A stretch of 7,627 nucleotides of DNA from Clostridia bacterium (GTDB taxonomy: Bacteria; Bacillota; Clostridia; UMGS1810): NCBI GenBank assembly GCA_017629325.1, contig JAGBXL010000100.1, forward strand, positions 1 through 7,627, written 5' to 3'. This document shows positions 1-5,108 of this stretch, one piece after another; position 1 is the stretch's first letter, and the number at the start of each line of letters is the position of its first letter. The notes under the pieces were generated by a model. That model saw only the letters and a list, made by a program, of their open reading frames with translations, was not told the origin of the DNA and searched no databases. Both the position numbers and the translations under genes were made by a program.

Positions 1-477
1 AAGGTTACAGAGGGCGTTCGCTGGCATTTAATTGGCAGACTCCAAACCAACAAGGTTAAATATATTGCCGACAAGGTTTATATGATTCATTCTGTTGATT
101 CAATAAAATTAGCCGAAGAAATTAACCGCAGATGCGAAAAAATAGGCAAAATAATGAACATTTTAATAGAGGTAAATTCGGGCGAAGAAAATAAAGGCGG
201 AATAAAATATGATGAGGCAGATGTCTTTATTAAAGAGGTAGCGTGCTTTAAAAACCTTTGTGTAAAGGGATTAATGACCATGGCACCTCTTGGGGCAGAT
301 GAAGCCCAGTTAAAAAAAGTTTTTTCGCGTTTATATAATTTGTCTGTTGACATAGCAAAGAAAAAATATGATAATGTTTTTATGGAGGAACTTTCAATGG
401 GTATGAGCAGCGACTACACATCTGCAATCCGCGAAGGTGCCACAATGATAAGACCGGGAAGATCGCTTTTTGAATAA
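1..477 (+). CDS. yggS: YggS/YlmE family PLP-binding protein (PLP homeostasis), 5' end missing
   Basis: The reading frame is open from base 1 and gives the last 158 residues of a protein of the alanine-racemase-fold YggS/PROSC (PLPHP) family. That family is usually about 220-235 aa, so roughly 70 N-terminal residues lie outside the window, including the PLP-binding lysine. Family signatures seen, numbered from the first codon in the window, are WHLIGRLQTNKVK (8-20), the EVNSGEENKGG strand (58-67), GLMTMAP (90-96), the phosphate-binding SMGMSSDY (132-139) and the C-terminal RPGRSLF (151-157), where most members have R-x-G-T-x-I-F. Family members bind PLP without known enzymatic activity and buffer free PLP and amino- and keto-acid pools in the cytosol. 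The first ATG in the window, at 82, is internal and is not the start. The gene lies 34 bases upstream of sepF, as ylmE does in B. subtilis, so it is probably co-transcribed. Identification is firm; completeness cannot be judged. Confidence 0.93.
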   Translation, partial: KVTEGVRWHLIGRLQTNKVKYIADKVYMIHSVDSIKLAEEINRRCEKIGKIMNILIEVNSGEENKGGIKYDEADVFIKEVACFKNLCVKGLMTMAPLGADEAQLKKVFSRLYNLSVDIAKKKYDNVFMEELSMGMSSDYTSAIREGATMIRPGRSLFE

Positions 478-511
478 TATTAAACTTATATAGAAGAAAG
501 GGGAAATAAAA

Positions 512-985
512 ATGTCTAAATTAATGGATTGGGTAAAGTCTTCAATGGGAATGGACGAAGAAGAGTATTCCGCCCAAAATGAGGTTCAGGAAAGCTACGA
601 GGAGGAAGCACCAAGATTTCAGCCCCGCCGCAGACCCATGGCAGAAGAAACTTTTGGAAGTGCAGGCCCCAGAAGAAGCAAGGTTGTTAACATAAACACC
701 ACCGCACAGCTAAAAGTTTTTGTTGTTCAGCCTCTTAACTACAACGATGCCTGCGAAATTGCCGAACACTTAAAAGCTAAAAAACCTGTTGTTGTAAATC
801 TTGAAAAGCTCGATAAAACAACAGCATCAAGAATTTTTGATTTCTTAAGCGGTGCAGTTTTTGCTCTCGATGGAAGCATGCAGAAGGTTTCAAACGGAAT
901 ACTTTTGGTTGTTCCCAACACAATGGGCATAATGGGTGATTTCAGCGATGAATTAAAAACACAGGGGCTTTTTGATATTTTTTAA
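512..985 (+). CDS. sepF: cell division protein SepF
   Basis: This 157-aa protein matches SepF (DUF552/YlmF), which binds FtsZ at midcell and tethers it to the membrane. Residues 1-14 (MSKLMDWVKSSMGM) form the short amphipathic membrane-targeting helix. Residues about 15-60 are a charged, low-complexity linker, first acidic (EEE runs) and then arginine-rich (RRR at 39-41). The SepF domain runs from about 67 to 138 and contains FVVQPLNYNDACEIAEHL (70-87), VVVNLEKLD (93-101) and FDFLSGAVFALDGSMQKV (109-126). G114 lies where the conserved dimer/FtsZ-interface glycine is expected. Length is normal for the family. The start is set by AAAGGGG at 497-503, eight bases before the ATG. It sits between yggS and ylmH in a compact operon; the next gene starts three bases after its stop, which suggests translational coupling. 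Confidence 0.96.
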   Translation: MSKLMDWVKSSMGMDEEEYSAQNEVQESYEEEAPRFQPRRRPMAEETFGSAGPRRSKVVNINTTAQLKVFVVQPLNYNDACEIAEHLKAKKPVVVNLEKLDKTTASRIFDFLSGAVFALDGSMQKVSNGILLVVPNTMGIMGDFSDELKTQGLFDIF

Positions 986-988
986 ACC

Positions 989-1765
989 ATGATAAATAAA
1001 ACAAAAATAATTCTTCCTTCAGATGATGACGAAATAAAGCTTATGCTTTCAAAGGCGTGCGACCTATATAACAAGGCTCAAAAAAGCACAAAGCCTTTTT
1101 ACACAAAGTTTTTGTCGCCCCTTGAGGCAGCAATCGTAGCGAACAGGTTTCCCAAAAACGAACTTGAGCTAAAGCTTTTTGGCGGCTATGATGATGCCGA
1201 AAGGAAGGTTTGTGCTTTCTATACCTTTGAGGAAGATTTAAGCTTTCCCTTATGTACCCTGCATATAAAACTAAAAAGCAAGAATACAAGTCTTAGCCAC
1301 AGAGATTACCTTGGCTCCCTTTTATCAATGGGATTAAAAAGAGAGGTTATAGGCGATATTGTGGTGCAGGAGGGTTGTGCTTATGTTTTTTGCCTTGAAG
1401 AAATTGCCCACTACATAACAGACGGTCTTTTAAAGGTTGGCGGAGCGGGAGTTACAATAGAGAAAGCGGCTTTGAGCGATGATATATCCATTAAAAGAGA
1501 ATATCAAATGCTTTCTTCAACTGTTTCGTCATTAAGATGTGATGCAGTTATTGCATCGGCACTTAATTTAGCTAGGTCAAAGGCTTGTGAGCTTATTGGG
1601 AGAGGTCTTGTAACCCACAACTATGAGCAGTTAAAATCGGTAAGCAGCCCAATAAAAAACGGCGACGTGCTTTCGGCAAGAGGCTACGGCAAGTTTAAAA
1701 TTTTAACAAGCGGTAATCTTACCAAAAAAGGCAGAATTCATATTGATATATGCAAATATATATAG
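989..1765 (+). CDS. ylmH: YlmH-type S4-domain RNA-binding protein
   Basis: The 258-aa product matches YlmH in length and layout. An N-terminal region (about 1-75) contains KFLSPLEAAIVANRF (40-54), a central domain has RDYLGSLLSMGLKREVIGDI (105-124), the best family hallmark, and a C-terminal S4 RNA-binding domain (about 181-245) has LRCDAVIASALNLARSKA (182-199), RGLVTHN (205-211) and a glycine-rich GDVLSARGYGKFKI (225-238). In B. subtilis YlmH binds large ribosomal subunits carrying nascent-chain tRNA and acts in ribosome-associated quality control; its older association with division comes from gene neighbourhood. No good Shine-Dalgarno precedes the ATG (AGGGG at 963-967 is 21 bases away). 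The gap to the sepF stop is three bases, so translation is probably coupled. ylmG is missing from its usual place just upstream. Identification is strong; the cellular role here is inferred. Confidence 0.93.
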   Translation: MINKTKIILPSDDDEIKLMLSKACDLYNKAQKSTKPFYTKFLSPLEAAIVANRFPKNELELKLFGGYDDAERKVCAFYTFEEDLSFPLCTLHIKLKSKNTSLSHRDYLGSLLSMGLKREVIGDIVVQEGCAYVFCLEEIAHYITDGLLKVGGAGVTIEKAALSDDISIKREYQMLSSTVSSLRCDAVIASALNLARSKACELIGRGLVTHNYEQLKSVSSPIKNGDVLSARGYGKFKILTSGNLTKKGRIHIDICKYI

Positions 1766-1792
1766 AATTTTTAAAAAAGGAATGATGTACAA

Positions 1793-2248
1793 ATGATGAC
1801 ACCCCTTGATATACAGAACAAAGTTTTTAACAAAGGTACCTTTGGCTACAAAAAAGAAGAAGTAGATGCGTTTATGGAAGAGGTTCTTTCTAATTACGAA
1901 ACTCTTTATAAATCTTATAATGAATCAAAAGAAAAAATCTCATCTCTTTCAAAAATGGTAGAGAGCTACAAGGGTATGGAAGAAACAATGAAAAACACTC
2001 TTATAGTTGCACAGCAATCGGCAGAACAGCTCACAAAAGCTGCAAAAACCGAGGCAGAATCCATACTTGGTGAAGCAAATCAAAAATCTCACGAAATAAT
2101 TTCAAAGGCAACACAAAGAATAGAAGAATTAAATTCCGAATATGAAATGCTCAAAAAACAAACGAGAAGCTTTATGCTTAAAACAAAGGCTGAATTTGAA
2201 GTGCAGATCAAGAATTTGGAAAAAGCACAAGGCGAATTTGAAGAATAA
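1793..2248 (+). CDS. divIVA: DivIVA family coiled-coil cell division/polarity protein
   Basis: The 151-aa protein begins with the DivIVA N-terminal domain: MMTPLDIQNKVFNKGTFGYK (1-20) followed by KEEVDAFMEEV. The rest is almost entirely heptad-like charged helix (about 25-148), rich in K, E, Q and A, as expected of a parallel coiled coil. DivIVA proteins recognise negatively curved membrane at septa and poles and recruit partner proteins. It is slightly shorter than B. subtilis DivIVA (164 aa), mostly at the C-terminal side. In B. subtilis the membrane-inserting loop reads SFRGY; here the aligned residues are GTFGY, so the exposed Phe appears shifted one position and the Arg is lost. Two consecutive ATG codons (1793 and 1796) could start translation; AAAGGA at 1776-1781 fits either. 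It is the last gene of the yggS-sepF-ylmH-divIVA run and is followed at once by a terminator. Confidence 0.93.
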   Translation: MMTPLDIQNKVFNKGTFGYKKEEVDAFMEEVLSNYETLYKSYNESKEKISSLSKMVESYKGMEETMKNTLIVAQQSAEQLTKAAKTEAESILGEANQKSHEIISKATQRIEELNSEYEMLKKQTRSFMLKTKAEFEVQIKNLEKAQGEFEE

Positions 2249-2253
2249 AAAAA

Positions 2254-2290
2254 TCGGAGTAAAACAATAGTTTTTACTCCGAATTTTTTT
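2254..2290. terminator. bidirectional intrinsic terminator between convergent genes
   Basis: A perfect 11-bp stem (TCGGAGTAAAA at 2254-2264 with TTTTACTCCGA at 2272-2282) closes a 7-base loop. Seven T follow two bases later on the plus strand (2284-2290), and seven A precede it (2247-2253), giving a T-run for minus-strand transcripts. It starts six bases after the divIVA stop and ends five bases before the stop of the convergent radical SAM gene, so it can end both operons. Confidence 0.9.
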
Positions 2291-2294
2291 ATTC

Positions 2295-2906
2295 TTAATA
2301 GGTATCTATATATTCTCTAATTCTTAGTTCTATTCCCATTTCATCTGCGATTTTCTGGCATTTTTCAATTTCTTCTTTTGATATAACATCAACAAGAGTG
2401 AAAATGACTTTATCTAGGCATTTCTTTGCATCTTTTGCAAAATCAAGCAGAGCATCAAAAGATTTTTCGCCAAAGCATGAATTTGTTATTTCACAAAATC
2501 TTTTTGCATCGGGGGCGTTAAGACTTATGGAAACAGTGTCTATAAGTCCTTTTAATTCGCATGCTGTATTTTTTCTGCCGCAAATAAGATCGGAAAGCCC
2601 ATTTGTGTTGAGCCTTATTTTTTTATTTGTTTTTTCTCTTAAAAACTTTGCAGTTTCCACCAAAATATCCATTCTTTCGGTTGGCTCACCGTAGCCGCAG
2701 AAAACTATTTCCGAATATTTTTCTATATCGAATCTTTCAAAATCTTTTTTTATATCTTCCATTGTGGGTTCATTATCCTCAAACCACAGAGGATCTGAAT
2801 CTTTAATAACATCGCTGTGGTCCCTTATGCAAAAAACACAGCTGCAGGGGCATTTGTTGGTTATATTAACATAGAGTGCTCCGTAGAGCTCATAAAAAAT
2901 GGTCAT
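2295..2906 (-). CDS. small radical SAM protein, resembles the TatD-linked radical SAM family
   Basis: This 203-aa protein is a minimal radical SAM enzyme. The cluster-binding motif is C19-x3-C23-x2-C26 within TNKCPCSCVFC (16-26), with an extra cysteine C21 inside it. The SAM-binding GGEP-type motif is CGYGEPTER (70-78). Later family strands appear as RLNTNG (98-103) and DTVSISLNAPD (123-133). There is no SPASM or other C-terminal cluster domain, although the protein has 11 cysteines. The opening MTIFYELYGALYVNITNKC and the overall size fit my recollection of the TatD-linked radical SAM proteins (TIGR04038), which often lie beside or are fused to TatD nucleases. No tatD is in this window. The reaction and substrate are unknown. 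The ATG directly follows the stop of the upstream kinase gene, and AAAGGA within the kinase gene serves as ribosome binding site, so the two are one transcript. The radical SAM call is near certain; the subfamily is probable. Confidence 0.85.
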   Translation of the reverse strand: MTIFYELYGALYVNITNKCPCSCVFCIRDHSDVIKDSDPLWFEDNEPTMEDIKKDFERFDIEKYSEIVFCGYGEPTERMDILVETAKFLREKTNKKIRLNTNGLSDLICGRKNTACELKGLIDTVSISLNAPDAKRFCEITNSCFGEKSFDALLDFAKDAKKCLDKVIFTLVDVISKEEIEKCQKIADEMGIELRIREYIDTY

Positions 2907-3746
2907 TTAAATCTTTCCTTTCAAATCGGTTAAATCACCCAGGATTTTTTCAAAGCATATTCCGTCGTTTACATCTAATCCCAAACAATACGACATTGAC
3001 GCTGCCTTATGCACAAATTTTGCCGCAAATTCAGTTGCTTTAAACACATCATAGCCAAGGCAGGTAAGAGATGCTATAACAGATGCAAACACATCGCCCG
3101 TTCCTGAAAAATATTTTGGCACAACGGGAGTTTTAAAGCTTTTGCATTCTCCACCCGAATAAACAAAATTTGCCACCATTGTTTTTGAACGGTGCCCTGT
3201 TATAATAACATTTTTTGCACCAAGGCGGCTTATTTTTTCTGCCATTTCAAATAGGGCTTCTTCGGGGAGGGTTTCGCCACTGTATTTAGTGTCTGAAAGG
3301 GAGCAGGCTTCGGTTATATTTGGTGTAACAATATCTGCTTTAGAAACCAAAAGCTTCATATCATCGCACATTTCCTTTGAATAGGTGGAATAAATTTCGC
3401 CGTTATCTCCCATAACTGGGTCGATAACAATTTTGGTAGATACGGTTTTAAATTTATCTATAAAATTTAAAACCTCTTCAATCTGTTTGTGTGAGCCTAA
3501 AAAACCACTGTATATGCAGTCAAATTTCAAATTCATTTTTTGCCACTCACAAGAAAACTTATTCATTTTATCTGTGTAGTCATCAAAAAAGAAGCTTTTA
3601 AAGCCTGTGTGATTTGAAAGTATGGCTGTTGGAAGCACGCAGCACTGAATACCAAGTGCCGAAATTATTGGCAGTGCCGCAGTCAGCGAGCATCTGCATC
3701 CGCCCGATAAATCGTTTATAGCGGCTATTCTTCTTATACTGTCCAT
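2907..3746 (-). CDS. pdxY: pyridoxamine/pyridoxal kinase, PdxY-like (ribokinase superfamily)
   Basis: The 279-aa product matches the clostridial pyridoxamine kinase group, which uses ATP to phosphorylate pyridoxal, pyridoxine or pyridoxamine in B6 salvage. Motifs in order are AAINDLSGGCRCSLTAALP (8-26, where most relatives have SGFGRCS), VLPTAILSNHTG (37-48), IYSGFLGS (78-85), DPVMGDNGEIY (109-119), TPNITEA (141-147), an IITGHR strand (191-196) and the ATP/anion-hole motif FSGTGDVFAS (213-222) with D218 as catalytic base. Length is normal for the family. The start is fixed by a strong GGAGGTGA on the minus strand (plus positions 3751-3758) and a sigma-A-type promoter just upstream. It is the first gene of a two-gene operon with the radical SAM gene. 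The family call is firm; the preferred B6 vitamer cannot be read from sequence, and kinases of hydroxymethylpyrimidine are related. Confidence 0.9.
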   Translation of the reverse strand: MDSIRRIAAINDLSGGCRCSLTAALPIISALGIQCCVLPTAILSNHTGFKSFFFDDYTDKMNKFSCEWQKMNLKFDCIYSGFLGSHKQIEEVLNFIDKFKTVSTKIVIDPVMGDNGEIYSTYSKEMCDDMKLLVSKADIVTPNITEACSLSDTKYSGETLPEEALFEMAEKISRLGAKNVIITGHRSKTMVANFVYSGGECKSFKTPVVPKYFSGTGDVFASVIASLTCLGYDVFKATEFAAKFVHKAASMSYCLGLDVNDGICFEKILGDLTDLKGKI

Positions 3747-3774
3747 ACCTTCACCTCCAATATATCTTATGTGT

Positions 3775-3804
3775 ATTCTATCAAACAGATAGGCAAAATG
3801 TCAA
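3775..3804 (-). promoter_or_regulatory. sigma-A-type promoter of the pdxY-radical SAM operon
   Basis: On the minus strand there is a perfect TTGACA (plus positions 3799-3804), an 18-base spacer and TAGAAT (3775-3780, five of six to TATAAT). The expected transcription start is near 3768, giving a leader of about 20 bases that contains only the ribosome binding site. No riboswitch would fit in such a leader. Confidence 0.75.
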
Positions 3805-3816
3805 CCTGATGCAAGA

Positions 3817-3833
3817 TAATATAGTAAATATTA
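3817..3833. promoter_or_regulatory. AT-rich inverted repeat between divergent promoters, possible operator
   Basis: TAATAT (3817-3822) and ATATTA (3828-3833) are inverted around five bases. The element sits between the -35 boxes of the divergent pdxY and cysK promoters, a common operator position. Such short AT-only palindromes arise easily by chance in AT-rich DNA, and I recognise no regulator consensus, so this is only a candidate. Confidence 0.2.
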
Positions 3834-3854
3834 CATACCACCACTTTATTTTTG

Positions 3855-3883
3855 TTGCATTTTTATAAGTTATAATATATAAT
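3855..3883 (+). promoter_or_regulatory. probable promoter of the cysteine synthase gene
   Basis: TTGCAT (3855-3860), a 17-base spacer and a perfect TATAAT (3878-3883) lie upstream of the gene; an overlapping second TATAAT is at 3871-3876. The -35 is weak (three of six). Transcription would begin near 3890, leaving a leader of about 30 bases with GGAGGA at 3902-3907. This leader is too short for a T-box or SAM riboswitch, so any sulfur control would have to act at the promoter. Confidence 0.55.
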
Positions 3884-3918
3884 GGTATATAACATTTTTT
3901 TGGAGGAATATCATCTTT

Positions 3919-4851
3919 ATGGTATATAATAATATATTAGAAGCAATAGGGGGCACACCCCTTATAAAATTAAACCGCATAACAGATAGCGATAGTGCCG
4001 ATATATATGTTAAATATGAAGGCTTAAATGTTGGCGGCTCAATTAAAACCAGAACTGCCTACAATATGATTTTGCAGGCGGAGAAAGACGGACTTATAAA
4101 CAAAGACACAATAATTGTTGAGCCAACAAGCGGCAATCAGGGAATAGGCTTAGCCCTTGTTGCAGCCGTAAGAGGCTACAAGGCAAAAATAATTATGCCC
4201 GATTCTGTTAGTGAAGAAAGAAGAAAGCTTGTGCATCACTATGGTGCCCAGGTTATTCTTGTTCACGATGGCGGCAACATTGGTAAGGCCATTGAAGAAT
4301 GTGTTGCCATTGCCGAAAAATTAAAAAAAGAAGACCCGAATGTTTTTGTGCCCCAGCAGTTTGAAAATAAAGCAAACCCCGAGGCTCATCTTAAATACAC
4401 GGGCATAGAAATTCTAAATGATATTGGCAGGAAAGTAGATGGCTTCTGCTCTGGCATAGGAACAGGAGGCACAATAAGCGGAATAGGCAGAGTTTTAAAA
4501 AACGCCAACCCCCAAACTTTAATCTGGGCGGTTGAGCCTGAAAATGCCGCAATTCTTTCGGGCGGCTCAATAGGCACTCATGTGCAGATGGGAATAGGCG
4601 ATGGAGTTGTTCCCGATGTTTTAGACTGCAGCATATATGATGAGGTGTGCATTGTAAGCGACGAAGAAGCCCTGGAAACATCAAGGCAGCTAACTAAGCT
4701 TGAGGGAATTATGTGCGGAATTTCAAGCGGCACAAATGTTGCAGCGGCAAAACGCCTTGCAAAAAAACTGGGCAAGGGCAAATGCGTTGTAACAATTCTT
4801 CCTGATACGGCAGAAAGATATTTTACAACCCCTCTTTTTGACGGCGAATAA
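3919..4851 (+). CDS. cysK: cysteine synthase family PLP-dependent enzyme (CysK-like)
   Basis: The 310-aa protein has the full fold-type II layout of O-acetylserine sulfhydrylase, which makes cysteine from O-acetylserine and sulfide. It shows GGTPLIKLN (11-19), the PLP lysine K43 in GGSIKTRTA (39-47), the substrate loop PTSGNQG (69-75), PQQFENKANPEAH (145-157), the phosphate-binding GTGGT (181-185), CGISSGTN (266-273) near the pyridine nitrogen, and RYFTTPLF (300-307). Length is normal. Three places differ from textbook CysK: KDR after the lysine is KTR, TSGNT is TSGNQ, and the HKIQGIGAGF segment reads HVQMGIGDGV (221-230). These hint at a separate subgroup and possibly a different acyl or nucleophile substrate. 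The ATG has GGAGGA 11 bases upstream. No serine acetyltransferase gene is nearby. The stop is followed in frame by two more stops (TAA TAG TAG). The family is certain; exact substrate specificity is not. Confidence 0.88.
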   Translation: MVYNNILEAIGGTPLIKLNRITDSDSADIYVKYEGLNVGGSIKTRTAYNMILQAEKDGLINKDTIIVEPTSGNQGIGLALVAAVRGYKAKIIMPDSVSEERRKLVHHYGAQVILVHDGGNIGKAIEECVAIAEKLKKEDPNVFVPQQFENKANPEAHLKYTGIEILNDIGRKVDGFCSGIGTGGTISGIGRVLKNANPQTLIWAVEPENAAILSGGSIGTHVQMGIGDGVVPDVLDCSIYDEVCIVSDEEALETSRQLTKLEGIMCGISSGTNVAAAKRLAKKLGKGKCVVTILPDTAERYFTTPLFDGE

Positions 4852-4869
4852 TAGTAGCAGATAATAGAT

Positions 4870-4956
4870 AAGAGAGAAAAGAGAATAGAAATAGTTGAAA
4901 TCCGCCCTTAAAGGCGGATTTCTTCGTTACCTATTCACTATTCATTTTTCACTCTT
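4870..4956. repeat. long imperfect palindrome with a GC-rich hairpin at its centre
   Basis: The arm 4870-4894 pairs with 4931-4956 in about 21 of 25 positions, with mismatches, one extra base and internal loops. The arms enclose the perfect hairpin 4897-4922. The right arm is part of a degenerate 7-base tandem repeat: CTATTCA (4931-4937), CTATTCA (4938-4944), TTTTTCA (4945-4951), CTCTTCG (4952-4958). The whole could fold as one 87-base stem-loop on either strand. It has no coding capacity. Possible explanations are an extended terminator, a small dispersed palindromic repeat, or a structured RNA. Confidence 0.55.
4897..4922 (+). terminator. hairpin after cysK, probable terminator
   Basis: A perfect 10-bp stem (GAAATCCGCC at 4897-4906, GGCGGATTTC at 4913-4922) with a 6-base loop lies 45 bases after the cysK stop. 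It is the most GC-rich hairpin in the gap. The downstream tract TTCGTT is interrupted, so it is a weaker intrinsic terminator than the one at 5000-5040. Confidence 0.6.
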
Positions 4957-4960
4957 CGTT

Positions 4961-4992
4961 GGTGATGAAAAATAAAATTATTTTTCATCACC
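4961..4992. repeat. perfect 15-bp inverted repeat
   Basis: GGTGATGAAAAATAA (4961-4975) and TTATTTTTCATCACC (4978-4992) are exact inverted copies separated by AA, so a 14-bp stem with a four-base loop would form. No T-run follows on the plus strand, so it is not a classical terminator. Its function is unknown; it lies between two other hairpins. Confidence 0.65.
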
Positions 4993-4999
4993 TTCAAAG

Positions 5000-5040
5000 T
5001 CCCATTGTAATAATATTGTAATATTACAATGGGATTTTTT
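5000..5040 (+). terminator. intrinsic terminator upstream of the nrdD promoter
   Basis: TCCCATTGTAATA (5000-5012) pairs perfectly with TATTACAATGGGA (5022-5034) around a 9-base loop, and six T follow directly (5035-5040). It begins 148 bases after the cysK stop and ends 13 bases before the nrdD -35 box, so it would isolate nrdD from upstream transcription. A competing perfect 16-bp palindrome (ATTGTAATATTACAAT, 5015-5030) is nested in the right half. Confidence 0.8.
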
Positions 5041-5053
5041 GTCGGAAAATGTA

Positions 5054-5082
5054 TTGACAAACAACTGTATATATGATTAAAT
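5054..5082 (+). promoter_or_regulatory. probable sigma-A-type promoter of nrdDG
   Basis: A perfect TTGACA (5054-5059), a 17-base spacer and TTAAAT (5077-5082, four of six to TATAAT) lie just after the terminator. The transcription start would be near 5089, giving a leader of about 70 bases. The weak NrdR box lies in the spacer and the strong one covers the start region, a layout suited to repression. Confidence 0.65.
5062..5077. promoter_or_regulatory. candidate upstream NrdR box (degenerate)
   Basis: This 16-mer matches the NrdR-box consensus acaCwAtATaTwGtgt at 10 positions, with the central TATATA best conserved. It lies exactly 31 bp upstream of the perfect box, a 15-bp linker, the paired spacing known for NrdR sites. 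The spacing is what makes it credible; the match alone would not. Confidence 0.5.
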
Positions 5083-5092
5083 AATTAAGGCA

Positions 5093-5108
5093 ACACAATA
5101 TATTGTGT
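5093..5108. promoter_or_regulatory. NrdR box (perfect 16-bp palindrome)
   Basis: ACACAATATATTGTGT is a perfect palindrome and fits the NrdR-box consensus at every position. NrdR is the ATP-cone, zinc-ribbon repressor that shuts off ribonucleotide reductase genes when dATP is high. The site lies four to twenty bases after the predicted transcription start and 51 bases before the nrdD start codon. NrdR itself is not encoded in this window. Confidence 0.9.

Noticed and set aside
1782..1796. Four-codon mini-ORF (ATG ATG TAC AAA TGA) overlapping the divIVA start
   Set aside because: It is out of frame and close to the ribosome binding site, but so short that chance explains it; no evidence of attenuation.
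3884..3918. Riboswitch or T-box leader for the cysteine synthase gene
   Set aside because: The predicted leader is only about 30 bases and contains no structured element; nothing like a T-box specifier or anti-terminator is seen.
4391..4684. Antisense open frames within cysK
   Set aside because: They lie opposite a strongly conserved gene, have no recognisable motifs, and match the expected codon-bias shadow; the same applies to the frames inside yggS, sepF, ylmH, the radical SAM gene and nrdD.
4931..4958. CRISPR-like short repeat array
   Set aside because: The repeat unit is 7 bases, degenerate and contiguous, with no spacers and no cas genes nearby.
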